From Propionibacteriaceae bacterium (lineage in GTDB: Bacteria; Actinomycetota; Actinomycetes; Propionibacteriales; Propionibacteriaceae): DNA of 6,314 nucleotides. A program made the position numbers and the translations under genes. Of this stretch, positions 1 to 4,389 are shown one piece after another. The stretch spans positions 1 to 6,314 of the forward strand of contig JAITED010000014.1 of NCBI GenBank assembly GCA_031282235.1. The letters run 5' to 3'. The stretch's first letter is position 1; every line of letters begins with the position of its first letter. The notes below the pieces were generated by a model. That model had not been told where the DNA came from. It did no database searches and saw only the letters and a list, made by a program, of their open reading frames with translations.

Positions 1-691
1 TGCCCCCAACCTCTCCGGTGGTTCCCCGGTGAACGCCCTAGTGGGGTTGGCTGACGGGGAGCATCCCATCGGGCTCACCACCCTCAGCCCCGATTCGCTG
101 GGGTTGGCGCTCGGCACCCGTTATGGGGTGGTGAAGCGCGTCAACCCCGAGGTGCTCACTAAAGATTCTTGGGATGTTATCCGGTTGGATGACGGCGACT
201 CACTGGTGGGCGCAGCGGAGTTGACCAGCGCCGATGTGGAGTTGGTTTTCATCACCAGCGATGCGCAACTGCTGCACTTCCCAGCCGCCACGGTGCGCCC
301 GCAAGGCCGCAGTGGTGGTGGTATGGCAGGCATCAAACTGGCCAATAAACAGCACGCCATCTGGTTCGGTACGGTTGACCCCACCCTGCCCGCCGTAGTG
401 GTGAGCGTTTCCGGCACCTCCACCGTGCTCCCCGGCATCCAAACCGGCAACGTAAAAGTGACCCCATTCAGCGAGTACCCCGGCAAAGGCCGCGCCACCG
501 GCGGCGTGCGCTGCCACCGCTTCCTAAAAGGCGAGGATCTGCTGCTAATCGGTTGGGCAGGCGCAGAACCAGCCGTAGCCACCGCCGCCTCCGGCTCCCC
601 GATAACTCTCCCCCCCGCCACCGGCAAACGCGACGGCTCCGGCACCCCCACCCTACAACCCATCACTGCCGTAGCTTCGCGCACCTTATAG
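1..691 (+). CDS. parC: DNA topoisomerase IV (type II topoisomerase) subunit A, C-terminal part, 5' truncated by window edge
   Basis: The reading frame is open from base 2 (Ala-Pro-Asn-Leu) to the TAG at 689-691, giving 229 residues with no start in the window; the GTG at 29 is an internal Val. This is the C-terminal beta-pinwheel (GyrA C-terminal-like) domain, which wraps DNA and guides strand passage, while the breakage-reunion domain with the catalytic Tyr lies upstream. Visible blade-like repeats include GTRYGVVKRV, ELVFITSDAQLLHF and VVVSVSGTSTVLPG. RPQGRSGGGMAGIKL sits where a GyrA-box would be but does not match the QRRGGKG consensus, which suggests ParC-like rather than GyrA-like behaviour. 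YPGKGRATGGVRCHRFLKGED and a Pro/Ala/Thr-rich tail containing KRDGSGTP are features I recognise from actinobacterial ParC. The partner subunit is the parE gene at the right edge. The choice of parC over gyrA rests on these motifs and on that ParE; the family assignment is firm. Confidence 0.9.
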   Translation, partial: APNLSGGSPVNALVGLADGEHPIGLTTLSPDSLGLALGTRYGVVKRVNPEVLTKDSWDVIRLDDGDSLVGAAELTSADVELVFITSDAQLLHFPAATVRPQGRSGGGMAGIKLANKQHAIWFGTVDPTLPAVVVSVSGTSTVLPGIQTGNVKVTPFSEYPGKGRATGGVRCHRFLKGEDLLLIGWAGAEPAVATAASGSPITLPPATGKRDGSGTPTLQPITAVASRTL

Positions 692-698
692 CGCCGAA
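676..698 (+). terminator. Possible weak hairpin across the parC stop codon
   Basis: TTCGCGC (676-682) can pair with GCGCCGAA (691-698) with one bulged C, around an 8-base loop, and the TAG stop lies in the loop and right arm. It is followed by a moderately T-rich stretch (TCTAACTCGTCATTTT), not a clean T-run. It would sit in the right place to end parC transcription before the convergent ATPase gene, but the stem is short and self-complementary GCGC is common here, so this is a weak call. Confidence 0.2.
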
Positions 699-707
699 TC
701 TAACTCG

Positions 708-1904
708 TCATTTTAAGAGCCAGTCGAGGGCATTTAACTGTTTAATGCCGTTGTGAGAGGCGGGTGGGGTATTATCCATCGTCAATAAGAACTTCTGATT
801 GTGGTCATTTATGGCCTCCAGTGGCGCAAGTTCACGGCGCAAAGTTGCTCCGTCCGCATCAATTACGGTGTACGCCACTTGGTAGTACTCCTCCCCATCA
901 GCGCTAAGAGCGACAAAATCAACTTCAGTACTCCCCACTTTGCCGATATAAACCTCATAGCCGCGCCGTAGCAGTTCCAAATAAACCACATTTTCTAGGA
1001 CGCGGCCTATATCCATCTGTTTAGAACCCAGCAGTGCGTAGCGCAAACCGATGTCGGCAGCGTAATACTTCTCGCCCGTCTTGAGGTGCTGTTTGCCTTT
1101 TACGTCGTAGCGCCCGACCGCATAAAAAATGAAGCACTCTGTTAGCGCACTCAGATAGCTTTCCACCGTATGAACAGTTATTTTGCGCCCCGCCGAAGTC
1201 ATGGTGTCCGCGATACTTTTGGTCGAACAGAGATTACCGACGTTATCAAACAGGAAACGCACTACACTCTTGAGCATCGCAGTATCAGGGAACTTTTTTC
1301 GCGCAATGATGTCTTTCAGAATTATCGTGTCGAATATTCCTTGCAGATATTGCCGCCTATCTTTGGGGTTTGGAATCTCTAAAGCGTACGGGAACGCGCT
1401 GTTTTGCGTATAGTCCGCGTACAACCTTTCAAGATTTGAGTTCTCTGGAAAGTTAGAAACATACTCCTTGAAAGACAACGGCAGCATTTTAATCTCCACA
1501 TACCGTCCCGAGAGCAACGTAGCTAACTCCCCCGAAAGCAAATACGCATTTGAGCCGGTGATATAGACATCGCAGTCTTTCTTGACGTATAAACTATCGA
1601 CACACCTTTGGAACTCGGCTACTCGCTGCACCTCATCCAAAAAGATGTACATCTTCTTCCCAGGAATAATGCGCCTAGCCACTAAAGCGTATAACTGCCG
1701 ATAATCCGCTATCTCGTCGTACTCACCTTCTTCTAAGTTGATAGCGATAATCTGCTCCTCTGCCACCCCATCGCCGCGTAGAAAATCTTGATATAACTCA
1801 AACAGAGTGGATTTACCACATCTGCGAATCCCCGTCACCACTTTGATAAGGTGTTTATCCCTAAACCGAATCAGATTATCGAGATACGTTTCCCGCGCTA
1901 TCAT
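708..1904 (-). CDS. AAA_14 / DUF4143 family ATP-binding protein, function unknown
   Basis: A 398-residue predicted cytosolic ATPase of the large AAA_14 plus DUF4143 family, whose cellular role is not established. The P-loop is GIRRCGKS (residues 25-32), the Walker B strand is YIFLDE (86-91), and a sensor-like ITGSN (115-119) is followed by LLSGRY (130-135). LPLSFKEY (141-148) and LKDIIARKK (196-204) are family signatures. Residues about 210-262 look like a winged helix. The C-terminal part has EVDF (327-330) and QVAY (342-345), the layout of a PD-(D/E)XK-like fold in which the usual catalytic Lys is not apparent; this is common in the family. The length is normal and I see no frameshift. The start at 1904 is chosen because AAGGGAGGG lies 7 bases upstream; the alternative ATG at 1931 would absorb that Shine-Dalgarno sequence into the coding region. 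Hand-counted GC is about 42-50%, below the neighbours, which suggests horizontal acquisition. It may be regulated through two palindromes upstream. Confidence 0.9.
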   Translation of the reverse strand: MIARETYLDNLIRFRDKHLIKVVTGIRRCGKSTLFELYQDFLRGDGVAEEQIIAINLEEGEYDEIADYRQLYALVARRIIPGKKMYIFLDEVQRVAEFQRCVDSLYVKKDCDVYITGSNAYLLSGELATLLSGRYVEIKMLPLSFKEYVSNFPENSNLERLYADYTQNSAFPYALEIPNPKDRRQYLQGIFDTIILKDIIARKKFPDTAMLKSVVRFLFDNVGNLCSTKSIADTMTSAGRKITVHTVESYLSALTECFIFYAVGRYDVKGKQHLKTGEKYYAADIGLRYALLGSKQMDIGRVLENVVYLELLRRGYEVYIGKVGSTEVDFVALSADGEEYYQVAYTVIDADGATLRRELAPLEAINDHNQKFLLTMDNTPPASHNGIKQLNALDWLLK

Positions 1905-1911
1905 ACGACCA

Positions 1912-1920
1912 CCCTCCCTT
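1912..1920 (-). promoter_or_regulatory. Strong ribosome binding site that fixes the ATPase start
   Basis: On the minus strand AAGGGAGGG is followed by a 7-base spacer (TGGTCGT) and ATG at 1904-1902. This is a near-ideal Shine-Dalgarno match and spacing, and it argues against the in-frame ATG at 1931. Confidence 0.8.
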
Positions 1921-1924
1921 AGTA

Positions 1925-1943
1925 TTTGCAATAGATATGCAAA
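1925..1943. promoter_or_regulatory. Operator-like palindrome, proximal copy (TTTGCA-N7-TGCAAA)
   Basis: A perfect 6-bp inverted repeat, TTTGCA (1925-1930) and TGCAAA (1938-1943), with a 7-base spacer ATAGATA. The 19-bp size and spacing fit a dimeric helix-turn-helix regulator. It lies just upstream of the ribosome binding site of the ATPase gene and would cover the predicted transcription start. It shares the left nine bases TTTGCAATA with the distal copy. The function is inferred; the repeat itself is directly visible. Confidence 0.65.
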
Positions 1944-1972
1944 AACCTACCTCAAACATCAAAAGTTTGCAA
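1944..1972 (-). promoter_or_regulatory. Predicted promoter of the ATPase gene
   Basis: On the minus strand a -35-like TTGCAA (1972-1967) and a -10-like TAGGTT (1949-1944, fitting TANNNT) are separated by exactly 17 bases. Transcription would start near 1937, leaving a leader of about 33 bases. The -35 hexamer is embedded in the distal palindrome and the start point in the proximal one, as expected for a repressible promoter. The match is moderate only. Confidence 0.35.
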
Positions 1973-1984
1973 TACTACTGCAAA
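1966..1984. promoter_or_regulatory. Operator-like palindrome, distal copy (TTTGCA-N7-TGCAAA)
   Basis: A second perfect copy, TTTGCA (1966-1971) and TGCAAA (1979-1984), with spacer ATACTAC. Its centre is 41 bp from that of the proximal copy, close to four helical turns, so two bound dimers would face the same side of the DNA. The two spacers share only their first three bases (ATA), so what is conserved is the arms and their spacing rather than the whole segment. Confidence 0.65.
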
Positions 1985-1999
1985 TATTTTCTTTGTGGG

Positions 2000-2431
2000 T
2001 CAAGGTCTGGGGACGGGGATTACGGCTAGCAAGGAGTCTAGGCCGGTGTAATCGTCGGGGTTTGTGGTACATAAGGGAAGATTATTCACCGCTGCGACCG
2101 CTGCAATCATCAGGTCTGCGGTGCGGCGACGCGGACTACGACCGATAGCCTTGACTGCGGCGGCCATCCGACCATACATCCGAGCCGCTGGGGCATCGAA
2201 TGGTATCGGGTCGAACGTATTCTCGCTGCGTTGCAACACATCGAGGCGACGCGCCCGCTCTGCGGCGGCATCGGGAGCGTTTTCATCAACTTGATGCACC
2301 CCCGCTGACAACTCCGCAAGCGTGATCGTAGAAATAGCCAACTGCGCGGGCAACACCTCCGGGTCAATCTCGGATTGCAAAATCAGGATATTGGTATCCA
2401 ATAAAGCAGCTTCAACGCTCATACGGGTCAT
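2000..2431 (-). CDS. vapC: VapC-family PIN-domain ribonuclease toxin
   Basis: A 143-residue PIN-domain protein, the usual length for a VapC toxin. Members are Mg2+-dependent endoribonucleases that cut tRNA, rRNA or other RNA and are held inactive by the cognate antitoxin. The acidic active-site residues are visible: Asp12 in LLDTNILI, Glu40 in TLAELSAGV, Asp106 in RRTADLMIAA, and the C-terminal TTNPDDYTGL with Asp126/Asp127. The domain therefore looks intact. The start is either the ATG at 2431, which overlaps the antitoxin gene by 20 bases, or the ATG at 2422, which overlaps it by 11. Neither has a strong Shine-Dalgarno sequence, and translation is probably coupled to the antitoxin. The RNA target cannot be read from sequence. 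GC is about 60% in one counted line, like the host genes and unlike the ATPase gene that follows 95 bases downstream. Confidence 0.9.
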   Translation of the reverse strand: MTRMSVEAALLDTNILILQSEIDPEVLPAQLAISTITLAELSAGVHQVDENAPDAAAERARRLDVLQRSENTFDPIPFDAPAARMYGRMAAAVKAIGRSPRRRTADLMIAAVAAVNNLPLCTTNPDDYTGLDSLLAVIPVPRP

Positions 2432-2681
2432 CCATTAGCGGCTCAAGTGAACTTTCCTGATCAGCGCGGAACCTTGCCAAATCCACGCCCGCAGCGCCAC
2501 GCACTGCCGCCGCAAACTGCTCTCTGGTGACAAACCGACGCCGCAACGGGATAAGCTGCCCCATCGGACGCCCATCCCGAGTAACCGTATACGTAAGACC
2601 CCGTTCCACAGCGTCCATAATGTCCTTAGAGCGCAACCGCAAATCCCGCTGGCTAATCGCCTCTACCGCCATAACCGTCAT
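2412..2681 (-). CDS. vapB: Phd/YefM-family antitoxin paired with VapC
   Basis: An 89-residue protein ending inside the vapC start region, the normal antitoxin-first order. Residues 8-46 (AISQRDLRLRSKDIMDAVER, then a Thr/Val strand, RDGRPMGQLIPL) match the N-terminal DNA-binding and dimerisation fold of Phd/YefM (PhdYeFM_antitox) antitoxins. The remaining acidic and aromatic tail, up to MDDPYER, would wrap the toxin. It should neutralise VapC and, as dimer or complex, repress its own promoter through the palindrome at 2700-2716. The start is ATG 2681 or ATG 2672. A -10-like TAGAGT ends six bases before the first ATG, so a leaderless transcript from 2681 is possible. Pairing a Phd-type antitoxin with a PIN toxin is common, so the symbol vapB reflects its role, not an AbrB-type fold. 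Confidence 0.88.
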   Translation of the reverse strand: MTVMAVEAISQRDLRLRSKDIMDAVERGLTYTVTRDGRPMGQLIPLRRRFVTREQFAAAVRGAAGVDLARFRADQESSLEPLMDDPYER

Positions 2682-2687
2682 AACCCC

Positions 2688-2693
2688 ACTCTA
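2688..2693 (-). promoter_or_regulatory. Candidate -10 box of vapBC (leaderless model)
   Basis: TAGAGT on the minus strand fits TANNNT and is separated from the ATG at 2681 by GGGGTT, the distance expected if transcription begins at the start codon. A 17-base spacer would place the -35 at 2711-2716 (GTAGCA, only three matches to TTGACA), inside the operator. Leaderless mRNAs are frequent in Actinomycetota. Weak support. Confidence 0.3.
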
Positions 2694-2699
2694 CCAGAT

Positions 2700-2716
2700 G
2701 TAGCACCGTGTGCTAC
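2700..2716. promoter_or_regulatory. Palindromic operator of the vapBC operon
   Basis: GTAGCAC (2700-2706), spacer CGT, GTGCTAC (2710-2716): a perfect 7-bp inverted repeat located 19 bases upstream of the vapB start and overlapping its likely promoter. This is the standard position for an autoregulatory toxin-antitoxin operator. The repeat is seen directly; the binding of VapB/VapC to it is inferred. Confidence 0.7.
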
Positions 2717-2773
2717 CTACCCGGTTATCAGCACACTCAACAGCGGGTATTGAAGCCCCTTCCGCGAACCTGC

Positions 2774-2795
2774 GCCCCCTTTTCACAGAGGGAGC
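2774..2795 (-). terminator. Possible hairpin terminator after the MFS gene
   Basis: On the minus strand, 15 bases past the transporter stop codon, GCTCCCT (2795-2789) pairs with AGGGGGC (2780-2774) with one G-U pair around an 8-base loop. No T-run follows, so this would be a non-canonical intrinsic terminator at best. It separates the transporter from the vapBC promoter. Confidence 0.28.
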
Positions 2796-2809
2796 CTTAT
2801 ATGAACCGT

Positions 2810-4237
2810 TTACTGGGCGGAATCTTTTAGCATGGCGGATACGTCGGGTTCGCGGACGGGGAGCATCGCTAACAGGCCGCCTATCAGCACTACGATGATG
2901 CCGAGGATGCCCCAGTATTGGGTGTTTTCGCTGCCGGTTACTGCCACGCCTACCGAGATGGCTACGCCAAACAGGAACGGCGATATGAACGAGACCGCGC
3001 GGCCGGTGGTGGCGTACAGCCCGAACACCTCACCTGCTTGACCCTCGGGCACCAAGCGGGCTAGGTAGGAACGGGAGGCCGACTGCGCCGGGCCGACGAA
3101 AAGCGTCAGACCCATACCGGCGATCCAGAACACCGTCTTGCCGCCGTCGTGGAGCACGAACACCACAGTGGCTAGCACGATTAGCGCAATCAGCGAAGTC
3201 ATAATCACCTTTTTGGGCCCGATACGGTCATCCAACAGGCCAAACAGCATCGTGGAGATGCCTGCGGCGACATTAGCGGCGGCACCGAACATAATCACTT
3301 CCGCAGCGCTGAAACCGAACGTACCAGCGGCGATGACCGCGCCGAACGAGAAGATGGCGTTCAGACCATCGCGGAAAAGCGCCGAAGCGATCAAGAAGAA
3401 CACCGTCTGACGTGACACCGACCAGAGCCGTACCACAGAACGCCCCAACTCCTGATAGGCATACACCACCGGGCCTAACCGCCGCCACAGGAACGCTGGT
3501 TTACGTTGCAGCCAGACATTCTCCGCTGCCGGAAGGTGCCGCTGCATATGGCGGTCTTGTAAATTGAGGAACGTCGGCAGCGTGAACAGCGCAATCCAGA
3601 TGGCGCTAGCCACCATCGTAATGCGAATATCTAGGCTTTCGATATTGCTGGCGCCGAACAGGCCGTGCTCTGGCTCAATGAACATGTAGTTGAACGCCAG
3701 CAGGCTGACGATGCCACCCAGATAGCCCATGCCCCAGCCGAACCCGGAGATACGCCCAACATTATGCCCTTGGGCGACCTCCTCCAGCATGGCGTTGTTG
3801 CCAACGGAGGCGATCTCGTTCACCACTGTGCCCACCCCCAACAGCACCAGTCCGAGCAGGAGGTACTGCGGGTGCGGCTTGACGAAAAACATCAGCCCCG
3901 CGGCGATGGCGATAAACCACGTCTGCCACCGCAAGTCGCGCATGGTGCGGTTGTTGCGGTCGGAGCTTTGCCCCATCACAGGCGCTAGGAAGGCTACCAG
4001 TACCCCAGCGATAGTGGTAGCCCACGCCAGCGCCTGTGATGTGTAATTCTCCGAACCGAACGCTTCGCTGGTGAGGTACACCGCGAAAACGAAGGTGACA
4101 ACGATAGTACTGAACGGCTGGGTGCCCCAGTCCCACATCGCCCACGAGATAATCTTCTTCTTAGAGGACGGGGCAGCGCTCTCCAGCGCGAGACGCCCAG
4201 AGGTGACGGGAGTGACAGTAGTTTGCGTTTCGCTCAC
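2810..4237 (-). CDS. MFS transporter, UMF1 / Atg22-like family, substrate unknown
   Basis: An integral membrane protein of about 475 residues with roughly twelve hydrophobic segments, the expected size for the major facilitator superfamily. After a polar N-terminal tail and a KKK basic patch, the first helix begins WAMWDWGTQPFSTIVV (residues 32-47), which resembles the W-[AT]-x-[YF]-D-W motif of UMF1/Atg22-like (PF11700) transporters. Later helices include MFGAAANVAAGISTMLFGLLDD, the start of the C-terminal half, and SRSYLARLVPEGQAGEVFGLY, a conserved MFS-like cytoplasmic loop. The protein ends MLKDSAQ with no targeting tail. Bacterial UMF1 substrates are largely undefined, so I give none. 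The start is uncertain: GTG at 4237 follows a TATTCT -10-like box by six bases (leaderless), while TTG at 4258 would add seven residues and lacks a Shine-Dalgarno sequence. It lies downstream of parE on the same strand with a 152-base gap, so it is probably transcribed separately. Confidence 0.88.
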   Translation of the reverse strand: MSETQTTVTPVTSGRLALESAAPSSKKKIISWAMWDWGTQPFSTIVVTFVFAVYLTSEAFGSENYTSQALAWATTIAGVLVAFLAPVMGQSSDRNNRTMRDLRWQTWFIAIAAGLMFFVKPHPQYLLLGLVLLGVGTVVNEIASVGNNAMLEEVAQGHNVGRISGFGWGMGYLGGIVSLLAFNYMFIEPEHGLFGASNIESLDIRITMVASAIWIALFTLPTFLNLQDRHMQRHLPAAENVWLQRKPAFLWRRLGPVVYAYQELGRSVVRLWSVSRQTVFFLIASALFRDGLNAIFSFGAVIAAGTFGFSAAEVIMFGAAANVAAGISTMLFGLLDDRIGPKKVIMTSLIALIVLATVVFVLHDGGKTVFWIAGMGLTLFVGPAQSASRSYLARLVPEGQAGEVFGLYATTGRAVSFISPFLFGVAISVGVAVTGSENTQYWGILGIIVVLIGGLLAMLPVREPDVSAMLKDSAQ

Positions 4238-4243
4238 GGATAG

Positions 4244-4249
4244 AGAATA
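4244..4249 (-). promoter_or_regulatory. Candidate -10 box of the MFS gene
   Basis: TATTCT on the minus strand, six bases before the GTG at 4237, positioned so that transcription could start at the start codon. I find no good -35 hexamer 16-18 bases upstream, so the call is weak and mainly supports the GTG over the TTG start. Confidence 0.3.
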
Positions 4250-4258
4250 CGTCCTCAA

Positions 4259-4389
4259 CTCGGCTTTATGCTGCTTTTGGCACGGAAATGGACAGTAAAC
4301 TTCTTACGAATTTTATCCAGCTTGCGACGCAACGTCAGCTTTAGCTTCCCCTTTACGTTTTCTAAGAACTACTACGCTTTTTGGAGCGC
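4259..4389. other. parE-MFS gap with no convincing gene
   Basis: This AT-richer gap holds no ATG-initiated reading frame of note on the minus strand and no clear terminator after parE: the only hairpin, CGCT/AGCG at 4375-4388, has four pairs. One minus-strand frame (4368-4255) stays open for 37 codons and is strikingly Lys/Arg-rich (13 of 37), but it has only CTG/TTG as possible starts. It is described under findings rather than called as a gene. Confidence 0.5.

Noticed and set aside
29..31. GTG at 29 as the parC start
   Set aside because: The frame is open to the window edge and the protein lacks the whole catalytic N-terminal domain, so this is an internal Val.
121..684. Long minus-strand frame opposite parC
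   Set aside because: Antisense shadow of a well-conserved coding region; the product is Pro/Ser/Thr-rich with no recognisable domain.
692..707. Search for insertion scars or direct repeats at the parC/ATPase junction matching sequence near 1990-2000
   Set aside because: No repeat of useful length was found by eye, so the insertion mechanism cannot be stated.
1905..1931. Upstream in-frame ATG at 1931 as the start of the ATPase gene
   Set aside because: It would translate through the strong AAGGGAGGG ribosome binding site and overlap the proximal palindrome; ATG 1904 has ideal spacing.
2801..2830. Short plus-strand ORF starting ATG at 2801 (nine codons)
   Set aside because: Too short, no ribosome binding site, overlaps the transporter 3' end.
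3665..4046. Plus-strand frames opposite the MFS and parE genes, including 4600-4974
   Set aside because: Shadows caused by codon bias of the real minus-strand genes; no domains or initiation signals.
4322..4332. Odd palindrome TTGCGACGCAA in the parE-MFS gap
   Set aside because: Only five pairs around one central base, single copy, not placed against any promoter; likely chance.
4375..4388. Hairpin after the parE stop as a terminator
   Set aside because: Four base pairs only and no T-run on the minus strand.
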